Shown here: in pieces, positions 1 to 7,969 of the stretch
Layout of the letters: every line of letters begins with the position of its first letter
Position numbering within the stretch: position 1 is the stretch's first letter
NCBI RefSeq assembly: GCF_001544575.2
Contig: NZ_FCNY02000011.1
Location: forward strand, 62,001-126,000
DNA length: 64,000 bases
Source: Caballeronia cordobensis
GTDB lineage: Bacteria > Pseudomonadota > Gammaproteobacteria > Burkholderiales > Burkholderiaceae
Direction: 5' to 3'
The notes under the pieces: generated by a model
The model's database searches: none
Told to the model about the DNA's origin: nothing
Seen by the model: only the letters and a program-made list of their open reading frames with translations
Position numbers and translations under genes: made by a program

Positions 1-177
1 CACGAAGCCGAACGCCTCGCTGGACAGCGCGAGTTCCTTGTTCATCTGCAGCGCGGCATAGCCGATGTTCGCGCGGTCCAGATACGAAATGATGTAGAGA
101 ATGAACACGAACGGAATGATGCGCCACCCGATCTTGCGGACCAGCGCGCGTTCGTCGATTGCTGTCGATGTTTGCAT
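1..177 (-). CDS. MFS transporter, ACS family, N-terminal fragment (partial)
   Basis: The window opens inside this gene: 59 codons from an ATG at 177 read leftward with no stop. The fragment shows a short polar N-terminus, then a hydrophobic first helix (FVFILYIISYLDRANIG). The YLDRxNIG signature ending helix 1 is characteristic of the anion:cation symporter family of the major facilitator superfamily, which imports organic acids and sugar acids. The gene lies 27 bases after the exported lactonase on the same strand, so the two are probably one operon for uptake and opening of a sugar-acid lactone. The substrate cannot be told from this piece. Confidence 0.85.
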   Translation of the reverse strand, partial: MQTSTAIDERALVRKIGWRIIPFVFILYIISYLDRANIGYAALQMNKELALSSEAFGFV

Positions 178-204
178 GATTTCTTCAGTGATGAAGTTGC
201 GGCC

Positions 205-1413
205 TTACGCCTGATGCGTCGAAAACACCATGCAGACGGGGCTGCCCGATGCAATGGAGAAACCGGTCGGCTTGAGCGCGCCGCTCGCGGCGTCGATCGA
301 AAACGCGACGATGCTGTCGCTGTCCTCGTTCAGCGCGTACATGAAGCGGCCATCGGGCGTGCTCGTGATGAAGCGCGGCGTGCGGCCGAATGTCTGCGTC
401 GCGCTGACAAAGCTCAAATGCCCGCTCGAAGGATCGATGCGATACACCGCGATGCTGTCGTAGCCGCGATTGGACGCGTAGACGAAGCGCCCGCTCCGGT
501 CCACTTCGATCTCCGATGCGCGGCTGTTGCCCGTGTACGTATCCGGCAGCGATGACACGATTTGCAGCGGCTTGAGCGCACCGGTCGCGGCATCGTAGCC
601 ATAGGCCGTGACTGTCGAATCGAGTTCGTTGACCACGTATGCGTACGCGCCCTTCGGATGAAACGCGAGATGGCGCGGCCCGGCCGTTTCACGCGTGACG
701 ACGAACGGCGACTCGGCGGGCGTCAGCTGGCCGTCCTTGAAGCGGAACGAGAACACGCGGTCGAGCCCCTTGTCCGGCACGACGACGAACTCGCCCGCCG
801 GATCGAACGGATTGAAGTGCGGCTTGGCCTGCTTCTGCTCCACGCGATGCGGGCCGACCGGGCCTTCGAGCTTCACGAGTTGCGTGAGCGGCTGCAGCGA
901 GCCGTCGGCGGCTATCGGCAACACGGAGAGGCTCGCGCCGATATGGTTCGACACGACGACATAGCGCCCCGTCGGATCGATCGCGAGATGCACCGGGTTC
1001 TTGCCTTCGGTGCTCTGCTTGTTGAGGAAGCTCAGCTCGCCCGTGGTTTTATCGACCTTGAACGCGCTGATGTCGCTCAGATCGCCGTGCACGGTGTAGA
1101 GACGCTCGCCGTTCGCGGAGAGCGCGAGAAACGACGGGTTGACGAGATCCTTCACGAGTTGCACGAGCGTGAGCGCCCCCGTCGCGGGTTCGACGCGATA
1201 GACGCTGATGCCGTCGCCGCGCGCGTTGCGTTCGCGCGTGGTCCGCGATCCGACGTAAGCAAACATGGGTGTCCTTTCCTTGATGTTGGGTTGGCCGGCG
1301 GTTTTCCCGCTGGCGAAAACCGGCGTCGCGATGCCGCCGAGAGCGGCCAGCGCGCCAATCGACGCCATGCCCTGCAATACGCCGCGACGGCTCGAAACGC
1401 GGATTTTCTCCAC
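205..1413 (-). CDS. Exported lactonase family protein (YVTN-type beta-propeller)
   Basis: A 402-aa protein with a Tat-type leader: the twin arginine in SSRRGVLQGM is followed by a hydrophobic stretch ending in TPVFA, so it is probably exported folded. The mature part carries repeated propeller blades (for example SNHIGASLSVLPI, NRGYDSIAVYRID, LNEDSDSIVAFSID), the pattern of the 6-phosphogluconolactonase/3-carboxymuconate cyclase family with a seven-bladed propeller. The start is a GTG at 1413, supported by AGGAG six bases upstream; no in-frame ATG is better placed. Members hydrolyse sugar lactones, but an exported one would act in the periplasm on an unknown lactone. Co-oriented with the MFS gene downstream and divergent from acnA. 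Confidence 0.85.
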   Translation of the reverse strand: MEKIRVSSRRGVLQGMASIGALAALGGIATPVFASGKTAGQPNIKERTPMFAYVGSRTTRERNARGDGISVYRVEPATGALTLVQLVKDLVNPSFLALSANGERLYTVHGDLSDISAFKVDKTTGELSFLNKQSTEGKNPVHLAIDPTGRYVVVSNHIGASLSVLPIAADGSLQPLTQLVKLEGPVGPHRVEQKQAKPHFNPFDPAGEFVVVPDKGLDRVFSFRFKDGQLTPAESPFVVTRETAGPRHLAFHPKGAYAYVVNELDSTVTAYGYDAATGALKPLQIVSSLPDTYTGNSRASEIEVDRSGRFVYASNRGYDSIAVYRIDPSSGHLSFVSATQTFGRTPRFITSTPDGRFMYALNEDSDSIVAFSIDAASGALKPTGFSIASGSPVCMVFSTHQA

Positions 1414-1452
1414 GGGTGTCTCCTGTTTTCATGATCTGGGGTTTGCACTAGA

Positions 1453-1478
1453 TTGCATTTTTAACCATTGAAATGCAA
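1453..1478. promoter_or_regulatory. Perfect 8-bp inverted repeat in the lactonase/acnA divergent region
   Basis: TTGCATTT at 1453-1460 and its exact reverse complement AAATGCAA at 1471-1478 are separated by 10 bases. The repeat lies in the 75-base gap between the divergent lactonase and acnA genes and ends ten bases before the acnA ATG. The position suits an operator affecting both genes. The GntR regulator at 4161 is the obvious candidate binder, but that is inference. Confidence 0.4.
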
Positions 1479-1488
1479 AAATACAGTC

Positions 1489-4125
1489 ATGGAAAACACT
1501 AACGCCCCCTCCGAAGCCCGATTGAGCGTCGACGGAAAGTCGTATCGCTACATCGATCTGCCCGCTCTTTTCGGCGGAAAACTGCACGAATTGCCGGTCG
1601 TGCTGCGTCTCTTGCTGGAAAACGTGATCCGCAACGGCGACGGCGCGGAGCGCGACCGCGCGGTCGCCGGCATCCTCGACTGGACGGCGCGCGCGACGAG
1701 CGTCGAGGAAATCGCCTTCCAGCCGAACCGCGTGTTGATGCACGACACGACCAGCACGCCCGCGCTCGTCGATATCGCCGGCATGCGCGACGCGCTCGCC
1801 GAAGCCGGCGCCGACCCGTCCGCGCTCAATCCGGTGCTGCCGGTCGATTCGTCGGTAGATCATTCGCTCGCGGTCGAATACTTCGCGAAGCCCGATGCCG
1901 CGCCGGAGAATCTCGCGCTCGAACTGCGGCGCAACGCGGAGCGTTACCGCTTCCTGCGCTGGGCCTCGCAGGCGCTCACGGGCGTGCGCATTCATCCGCC
2001 GGGCACGGGGATCATGCATACGATCAATCTGGAGCAACTCGCGACCGTCGTGACGAGTATCGAGCGCGACGGGCAAACGTGGGCCGTGCCCGATACGCTC
2101 ATCGGCACGGACAGCCATACGCCGATGATCAACGGCATCGGCGTGCTCGGCTGGGGCGTGGGCGGCCTGGAAGCGCAAACGGTGATGTTCGGCATGCCGG
2201 TGATGCAGCGCATTCCCGATGTGATCGGCGTGCGGCTCACCGGCGCCTTGCGTGCGGGCGTGCTCGCCACCGATCTCGCGCTGACGGTCACGCAAAGGCT
2301 GCGCGCGATCGGCGTGTCGGGCGAATTCGTCGAATTCTTCGGGCCGGGCGTCTCGACGCTTACGGCGGGAGATCGCGCCGTCGTCGCGAACATGGCACCG
2401 GAATACGGCGCATCGACGGGTTTCTTTCCTGTCGATGAACATACGCTCGACTATCTGCGCGCGACGAATCGCACGGAACAGTCGATTCGTCTCGTCGAGG
2501 CATTCACGCGCGCGGCGGGACTGTGGTTCGACCCCGAAGGCGAGCCGCGTTACACGCGCACCATCGATATCGATCTGAACGGCATCGGCATGCATGTCGC
2601 CGGGCCGCGCCGCCCGCAGGATCTGCTCGATTACTCGCAAACGCGCGACGCGCTCGCGAAGATCGGCTTCGAGCCCGCCGCAAAGCATGCGTTCATGCCG
2701 AAGCATCCTGTCGCGATCGCCGCGATCACGAGTTGCACGAACACGTCGGATCCGGCGCTCCTGATCGCCGCCGGACTGCTGGCGCGCAAGGCGCGCGCGC
2801 TCGGCCTCGTCGTGCCGCCGTGGATCAAGACCTCGCTCGGGCCGGGTTCGCCCGCCGCGGCCGCGTATCTGGAGCGCGCGAATCTCATCGGCGATCTGTC
2901 GGCGGTCGGCTTCGATATCGTCGGTTACGGCTGCACGACGTGCATCGGCAATTCCGGCCCGCTCACCGCGCCGATCCGCGAAGCGATGGCCACCAAGCAC
3001 GTGCATCCCGTCGCGATGCTCTCGGGCAACCGCAACTTTCCGGGACGCATTCATCCGGATCTCGATCTCGGCTTCATCATGTCGCCGCCGCTCGTCATCG
3101 CGTTTGCGCTCGCGGGCGACGCCGAGCGCGATCTGAGCCGCGAGCCGGTCCAGCATACGCAGGACGGCAAGCCGGTCTATCTGCGCGATCTGTGGCCCGC
3201 GCGCGAGGAAGTCGCCGCGCTCGTGGCCGCCGCCGCCGATCCGCACGACTATCCGCGCGCGTTCGCGCTCGCGAGCCAGAATCCCGGCTGGAACGATCTC
3301 GACGCGCCGCACAGCGCTCGCTTTCCGTGGAATCCGCAATCGACCGCGCTGCGCCGCCCGCCGTTCGCGTCGGCGTCCGCGTCCGGGTCCGAAAGCAGCC
3401 AGCTCGGGCGATACAGCGCGTATCCGCTGCTCGTGCTCGGCGACGACGTGACGACCGACCACATCTCGCCCGCGAGCGCGATTCCAAAGGACAGCTACGT
3501 CGCGGATTTCCTCGTCGAGCGTGGCGACGATCGCGACGATCTGAACGTGTTCGCTTCGCGGCGCGGCAACTGGGAAGTGATGGTGCGCGCCGCGTTCTAC
3601 AACCGGACGCTCGAAAACCGGCTGAAGCCCGGCATGCCCGTCGCGCATACGCTGCACGTGCCGAGCGGCGAGGTGCTGCCGGTCTTCGAAGCCGCGCAGC
3701 GTTATCGCGACGATGGCGACGCCGTCGTGCTCGTCGCGGGCGAGCGCTACGGCACGGGCTCGTCGCGCGACTGGGCGGCGAAGGGCCAGCGGCTGCTCGG
3801 CATCCGCGCGGTGCTGGCGATGAGCTTCGAGCGCATCCATCGATCGAATCTGATCGGCATGGGCATTCTGCCGCTGCGCTTCGCGGCGGGCGCGGGTCCG
3901 GACACGCTGGATCTGCGCCCGGGTGATAAGCTCGAAGTCGACGCGCCCGCCAGCGCGCTGTCGCCGCGCTGCGCGGTGCCCGTGAGGATCGTGCGCGCGA
4001 ACGGCAACGTCGAGCCGGTCGAGGCGACGGCGGCCGTGGAAACGCAGCTCGAATGCCGCCTGTTGCGCTCGGGCGGCGTCATCCCGCTGATACTGCAACA
4101 ACACCTGACGACGCAGGAGGCCTGA
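1489..4125 (+). CDS. acnA: Aconitate hydratase A
   Basis: 878 aa, close to the usual 880-900 for AcnA/IRP-type aconitases, which isomerise citrate and isocitrate through cis-aconitate. The [4Fe-4S] ligands are in place: Cys416 in SCTNTSDP, and Cys482 and Cys485 in GYGCTTCIGNSGP. GTDSHTPMINGIG earlier and the swivel-domain segment GERYGTGSSRDWAAKG near the C-terminus complete the family pattern. The ATG at 1489 is chosen over an in-frame TTG at 1468 because the protein then begins like its relatives. No clear ribosome-binding site precedes it, and an inverted repeat occupies that space. Its GntR regulator follows 36 bases later. This is probably an accessory copy expressed on particular acids rather than the only aconitase. 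AcnD-type methylisocitrate activity is less likely but not excluded. Confidence 0.93.
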   Translation: MENTNAPSEARLSVDGKSYRYIDLPALFGGKLHELPVVLRLLLENVIRNGDGAERDRAVAGILDWTARATSVEEIAFQPNRVLMHDTTSTPALVDIAGMRDALAEAGADPSALNPVLPVDSSVDHSLAVEYFAKPDAAPENLALELRRNAERYRFLRWASQALTGVRIHPPGTGIMHTINLEQLATVVTSIERDGQTWAVPDTLIGTDSHTPMINGIGVLGWGVGGLEAQTVMFGMPVMQRIPDVIGVRLTGALRAGVLATDLALTVTQRLRAIGVSGEFVEFFGPGVSTLTAGDRAVVANMAPEYGASTGFFPVDEHTLDYLRATNRTEQSIRLVEAFTRAAGLWFDPEGEPRYTRTIDIDLNGIGMHVAGPRRPQDLLDYSQTRDALAKIGFEPAAKHAFMPKHPVAIAAITSCTNTSDPALLIAAGLLARKARALGLVVPPWIKTSLGPGSPAAAAYLERANLIGDLSAVGFDIVGYGCTTCIGNSGPLTAPIREAMATKHVHPVAMLSGNRNFPGRIHPDLDLGFIMSPPLVIAFALAGDAERDLSREPVQHTQDGKPVYLRDLWPAREEVAALVAAAADPHDYPRAFALASQNPGWNDLDAPHSARFPWNPQSTALRRPPFASASASGSESSQLGRYSAYPLLVLGDDVTTDHISPASAIPKDSYVADFLVERGDDRDDLNVFASRRGNWEVMVRAAFYNRTLENRLKPGMPVAHTLHVPSGEVLPVFEAAQRYRDDGDAVVLVAGERYGTGSSRDWAAKGQRLLGIRAVLAMSFERIHRSNLIGMGILPLRFAAGAGPDTLDLRPGDKLEVDAPASALSPRCAVPVRIVRANGNVEPVEATAAVETQLECRLLRSGGVIPLILQQHLTTQEA

Positions 4126-4160
4126 GGCAGCCGTTCGCGTCGCGGCAGAAGGCACACACC

Positions 4161-5054
4161 ATGATCGACCGCTCGATTGCGACTCAGATTGTCGAACTCA
4201 TCAAGAACGAAGGCCTGCTGGCCGGCGCGCACCTGCCCGCGCAAATGCTCGCGGACCGGCTGCGCGTGTCGCGCTCGCCCGTCAACGAGGCGCTCGCGCT
4301 GCTGCACGAGAAAGGCGTCCTGACGCGCGAGAAGAATCGCGGCTTTTTCGTGGCGAAGCCGGTGGTCGAATCGCTCTCCGACGTGGTCGATGAACTCGGG
4401 CTCGGCGAGACCGATATCGTCACGAGCGTGTATTTCCGCATCGCCGAAGACCGCCTCAAAGGCGCGCTGCCCGACGAGTTTTCCGAGCAGATGATCCGTA
4501 ACCGCTACGGCCTGACGAGCGCGCAACTCACGGCGGTGCTCGCGCGCATCGCGCAGGAAGGCTGGGCGGAACGCAAGCCCGGCTACGGCTGGGAATTTTC
4601 GCCGATGCTGACCACGCCGGACAGCCTGCTGAAGTCGTACCGGCTGCGGCTCGCGCTGGAACCCGCGGCGCTGCTCGAACCCGGCTACCGGCTGGAGAAG
4701 AAAGTGCTGGAGCGTTGCCGCGACGTGGAGAAGCATCTGCTCGCGGGCGGCATCGAAACGGATACCGCCGATCAGCTTCACGAACGCGGCGTGCGTTTTC
4801 ACGAATCGCTCGTCGAGGCTTCGGGCAACAGCTTTTTCATCGATACGATCCGGCGCGTGAACCGCGTGCGGCGCCTGCTTTCCTATCGCTCGATGCAGCA
4901 TCGCGAGCGCTATGCCGAGCATGCGAAGCAGCATCTCGAAGTGCTCGATCTCCTGGAGCGCGACAGAAACGAAGAAGCGTCCGAGGCCATGCGCCAGCAC
5001 TTGCTGCACACGCTCGATTCGCTTTCGCGCATCAGTCAGATTCTCGAACCCTGA
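4161..5054 (+). CDS. GntR-family regulator with FCD domain and an extra winged-helix segment
   Basis: 297 aa. Residues about 5-68 form a GntR winged helix (LPAQMLADRLRVSRSPVNEALALL, then a GFF wing). Residues about 85-150 look like a second winged helix (NRYGLTSAQLTAVLARIAQE, with a GYGWEF wing), and residues about 155-290 are an all-helical FCD ligand domain with LHERGVRFHESLVEASGN. Usual FCD regulators have one DNA-binding domain and about 220-250 aa, so the added fold is notable. The ATG at 4161 begins the conserved part; upstream in-frame codons lie in the acnA reading region. It follows acnA and precedes a binding-protein-like gene by 8 bases, so it probably controls this cluster in response to a small organic acid. 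Confidence 0.85.
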   Translation: MIDRSIATQIVELIKNEGLLAGAHLPAQMLADRLRVSRSPVNEALALLHEKGVLTREKNRGFFVAKPVVESLSDVVDELGLGETDIVTSVYFRIAEDRLKGALPDEFSEQMIRNRYGLTSAQLTAVLARIAQEGWAERKPGYGWEFSPMLTTPDSLLKSYRLRLALEPAALLEPGYRLEKKVLERCRDVEKHLLAGGIETDTADQLHERGVRFHESLVEASGNSFFIDTIRRVNRVRRLLSYRSMQHRERYAEHAKQHLEVLDLLERDRNEEASEAMRQHLLHTLDSLSRISQILEP

Positions 5055-5062
5055 TAAGGCTC

Positions 5063-5809
5063 ATGACCATCGATCAAACCATTGCACGGGCGTTCGCGCC
5101 CACGGGCACGCTGCGCGCGTCGATCAATCTCGGCAATCCGATCCTCGCCAACAAGCACGCACAGACGGGCGAGCCGTTCGGCGTGTCGGTCGATCTCGCG
5201 CGCGCGTTCGCGAAGCATCTCGGCCTGGCGCTCGAACTCGTCGTCTTCGATGCGGCGGGCAAGTCGGTCCAGGCCGTGAGCGAAGAGCGGGCCGACTTCG
5301 GCTTCTTCGCGATCGATCCGTTGCGCGGCGAAACCATCGCGTTCACCGCGCCGTACGTGCTGATCGAAGGCTTCTATCTGGTGCGCGACGCATCGCCGAT
5401 CCGGACCAACGCCGAGGTCGATCGCGCGGATAACCGCGTCGCCGTGGGCAAGGGCAGCGCGTATGACCTCTTTCTCACGCGCGAACTGAAGGCGGCGCAG
5501 ATCGTGCGCGCGCCGACGTCGCCGGCCGTGGTGCGCACGTTCATCGACGAAAACCTGGAAGTCGCGGCGGGCGTGAAGCAGCAGCTCGAAGCCGATGCAC
5601 GCGCGATTCCCGGCCTGCGTCTGCTCGACGAGCGCTTCATGGTGATTCGTCAGGCGATGGGCGTACCGAAGAGCCGCGGCCCCGCCGCCGCCGAAACGCT
5701 CGCGCGGTTCGTCGAGGACATGAAGGCGTCCGGATTCGTGGCGGATGCGCTGGCGCGGCACGGAATCGACGGCGCGTCCGTTGCGCCGCCGGCTTCGTCC
5801 GCGAACTAG
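5063..5809 (+). CDS. Substrate-binding-protein-like (SBP_bac_3) protein without a signal peptide
   Basis: 248 aa with the fold pattern of family 3 solute-binding proteins: GEPFGVSVDLARAFAKHLGL, then the DFGFFAIDPLRGETIAFTAPY segment in which binding proteins pair a substrate-contacting region with FTxPY. Those proteins normally carry an export signal, but this one begins MTIDQTIARAF and shows no hydrophobic leader. No upstream in-frame start adds one, because the preceding bases encode the GntR C-terminus in another frame. No ABC permease or ATPase lies nearby. It may be a cytoplasmic ligand-binding protein or an enzyme-like relative. Start is 8 bases after the regulator's stop, so the two are cotranscribed. 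Confidence 0.75.
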   Translation: MTIDQTIARAFAPTGTLRASINLGNPILANKHAQTGEPFGVSVDLARAFAKHLGLALELVVFDAAGKSVQAVSEERADFGFFAIDPLRGETIAFTAPYVLIEGFYLVRDASPIRTNAEVDRADNRVAVGKGSAYDLFLTRELKAAQIVRAPTSPAVVRTFIDENLEVAAGVKQQLEADARAIPGLRLLDERFMVIRQAMGVPKSRGPAAAETLARFVEDMKASGFVADALARHGIDGASVAPPASSAN

Positions 5810-5834
5810 GCACGCATCAGGCGCTGTTCGCCGC

Positions 5835-6182
5835 CTAGTCGCCGAACAGCGCGGCCTGCACGCCGGCTTTCGTCATGGGCGCCTTGTGCTCGTCCACGAG
5901 GAAATCGTCGCGATTCTTCCCGGCGATCCAGTGCGGCGCGCGGCCCCGGCCGCTCCATATCGCCCCGCTGGCCGGGTCACGGTATCGCGCTTCCTTGACC
6001 GGTTCTTGCGCCCGCGGCTTGCGGCCGAGCAGTTCATCGAGACCGATGTTGTAGTCGCGCATCTTCTGCACGATCTCCAGCAGGACCTGCCGGGTCTCGC
6101 GCTCCTTGGCTTCCGCGAGCTGCTTGTTCAATGCTTCCTGCCTTGCGAGGAGTGCCGTGATTTCTGGATTCGTATAAGCCAT
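5835..6182 (-). CDS. H-NS family nucleoid-associated protein
   Basis: 115 aa. The N-terminal half is helical and charged (ALLARQEALNKQLAEAKERE), as expected for the dimerising coiled coil. The C-terminus YRDPASGAIWSGRGRAPHWI is the Burkholderia-type H-NS/Bv3F DNA-binding motif, with the RGR core that inserts into the minor groove of AT-rich DNA. It is likely a cytoplasmic silencer or nucleoid organiser. Many paralogues exist per genome in this group, and nothing nearby shows a specific target. It is convergent with the binding-protein-like gene and has a gene-free region of about 330 bases upstream. Confidence 0.92.
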   Translation of the reverse strand: MAYTNPEITALLARQEALNKQLAEAKERETRQVLLEIVQKMRDYNIGLDELLGRKPRAQEPVKEARYRDPASGAIWSGRGRAPHWIAGKNRDDFLVDEHKAPMTKAGVQAALFGD

Positions 6183-6510
6183 TCTTCTTCATTCACTCGT
6201 ATTGCATGTCCAGTGCCGCGAACGGTTTTCTGGATCGTAGACATAATGGCGCGCACAGCGGGCGCGCGATGTGAAGACGCCCCTTCAGCCAATCGAACGC
6301 CCGCGGAACCACGCGATGCACGGACGGACGGCCGGTTAAACAGCCGGACCGATAGCGAACAGGTTTTTTGAAGGAAGCGACAAGAGCGGGCGTCGAGGCT
6401 CAGACGCGACGAACAGGCGGCGTCGCGCATGCCCCCGAGAAGGTAACATTGTACGACGCCGGCGCGCTGGATTCAGCCACGGCGCGGCGGCGAAGTCCGC
6501 GCCGAAATTG
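6183..6510. other. Gene-free stretch upstream of the H-NS gene
   Basis: 328 bases between the H-NS start and the stop of the following DUF4148 gene, both on the minus strand. Short ORFs here lack ribosome-binding sites and look like high-GC chance frames. It probably holds the H-NS promoter and leader; I could not pick out a convincing -35/-10 pair or terminator. Confidence 0.4.
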
Positions 6511-6825
6511 CTACTGGCTCGCAGCAGCCCCGATCCCCGCCTTTTTCTGGGCGTTCTGGATATCCTGCGGATAGTTCGGATCGTTCGCCCGCCCTGGGTT
6601 ATAGCCCGCGTCTTCGAGCTTCTTCAGTTCGGCGTTCTTCTTTGCGCGCGCTTCTTTTCGCGCGGCCTTCTTCTGCGCTTTGGTGGTCGGCGCGGCCTGG
6701 GTCGCGCCGGTTGCGGCCGCACCGTTCGCGGTCGAACCGGTATCCTGCGCATACGCGAGCGGGGCCACGCAAGCGGCGGCGCTCACGATCAATGACAGCG
6801 CGACGGTCGGTATCCTTGTTTTCAC
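6511..6825 (-). CDS. DUF4148 exported small protein
   Basis: 104 aa from a GTG at 6825, chosen because AGGGGAG lies five bases upstream. An in-frame ATG at 6852 would place the ribosome-binding site inside the gene. A hydrophobic signal peptide ends in PLAYAQ. The mature protein is Ala/Lys-rich (AQKKAARKEARAKKNAELKK) and ends with the DUF4148 signature LEDAGYNPGRANDPNYPQDIQ, which is common and multicopy in Burkholderiaceae. Its function is unknown; it is predicted to be periplasmic. The second family member in this window (20666-20962) is a lipoprotein. Confidence 0.8.
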   Translation of the reverse strand: MKTRIPTVALSLIVSAAACVAPLAYAQDTGSTANGAAATGATQAAPTTKAQKKAARKEARAKKNAELKKLEDAGYNPGRANDPNYPQDIQNAQKKAGIGAAASQ

Positions 6826-6909
6826 GATGACTCCCCTGTCGGTCGAGGACAAATGGCGACACGACCAGTATAGGCGGAAAGCGTCCGCCCGCCAGCGGCC
6901 GATACATCT

Positions 6910-7926
6910 TCACCGCGGCGTCGGCGCATCGGCGCGGATGAGTGCCTGTTTGCGCAGTTCGTCCCAAAAACCGGGCGGTATATCGGCCTTGAAGGTCTGC
7001 ACGTTGGCGTCGAGCTGCGCGACGCTGCGCACGCCCGGAATGATCGAAGGCACGGCGGGATGCGCGAGAATGAACTGCAAGGCCGCCGATTTCAGCGGCA
7101 CGCCGAAGGATTCGCATACCCCTTCGATGCGCCGCACACGCGCCATGATGGCGTCATCGGCTGCCGCGTAGTTGTATCGCGCGCCCGGTATCGCGCCGGT
7201 CGCGAGGATGCCGCTGTTGTAGCCGCCGCCCACGATCACCGACACATCGCGCCGCACGCAGAGCGGCAGAAAGCTGTCGAGCGCATCCTGTTCGAGCAGC
7301 GTGTAACGGCCCGCCAGCAGCACGCAATCGAAATCGGCGCGTTCGATCGCCGTCTGCGCCACCGAACACTCGTTCACGCCGACGCCGATCGCCTTCACCA
7401 CGCCTTCGTCACGCAGGCGCAGCAGCGCGCGGGCGGAACCCGCCATCGCCTCTTCGAAGACTTCGGGCTGGCGATCGCCGTGCGTGTAGGCATCGATCTC
7501 GTGGATCAGGGCGATGTCGATGCGCTCCAGCCCCATGCGCTGCAGGCTGTCCTCGATCGAGCGCATCGTGCCGTCGTAGCCGTAGTCGAAATGCCATTCG
7601 AACGGCAAGCCATCGACCCACGGCGCGAAGCGAATTTCGCTGCGCCTGCGCGGCCTGAGCAGGCGCCCCACTTTCGTCGACAGCACGAACTGGTCGCGCG
7701 GACGCCAGCGCAATGCCTGACCGCAGCGCGCCTCGCTCAGCCCGTGACCGTAGCTGGGCGCGGTGTCGAAGTAGCGAATGCCCGCGTCCCACGCCGCGTC
7801 GATCACCGCCGCGGCTTCTTCGTCGCTCATCGCTTTGCCGAAGTTGCCGATCTGGGCGGCGCCGAAGCCCATCATGGTGGTTTCGAGTCCGGATCGGGGC
7901 CAGGTGCGCTTGCTTGCGGGATTCAT
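6910..7926 (-). CDS. Aldo/keto reductase (L-fucose / D-threo-aldose 1-dehydrogenase type)
   Basis: 338 aa, a TIM-barrel NAD(P) oxidoreductase. The family tetrad can be seen: Asp in RYFDTAPSYGHG with Tyr five residues on, Lys in LSTKVGR, and His in ALIHEID. The long insert around FAPWVDGLPFEWHFDYGYDG and the segment THGDRQPEVFEEAMAGSARA are typical of the branch with D-threo-aldose/L-fucose dehydrogenase and pyridoxal 4-dehydrogenase, rather than classic aldehyde reductases. The ATG at 7926 starts the conserved N-terminus. It lies 43 bases after the racemase-like gene on the same strand and is probably cotranscribed with it, though a shared pathway is not obvious. Confidence 0.85.
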   Translation of the reverse strand: MNPASKRTWPRSGLETTMMGFGAAQIGNFGKAMSDEEAAAVIDAAWDAGIRYFDTAPSYGHGLSEARCGQALRWRPRDQFVLSTKVGRLLRPRRRSEIRFAPWVDGLPFEWHFDYGYDGTMRSIEDSLQRMGLERIDIALIHEIDAYTHGDRQPEVFEEAMAGSARALLRLRDEGVVKAIGVGVNECSVAQTAIERADFDCVLLAGRYTLLEQDALDSFLPLCVRRDVSVIVGGGYNSGILATGAIPGARYNYAAADDAIMARVRRIEGVCESFGVPLKSAALQFILAHPAVPSIIPGVRSVAQLDANVQTFKADIPPGFWDELRKQALIRADAPTPR

Positions 7927-7969
7927 CGGTGTCTCGGCAGAAGTCGGAAAGGGTGTGCAACAGTCGGGG

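Noticed and set aside
1429..4155. Minus-strand open frame of 908 codons opposite acnA
   Set aside because: It is the reverse shadow of acnA in high-GC DNA: Arg/His/Ala-rich without any family motif, whereas the plus strand holds every aconitase motif.
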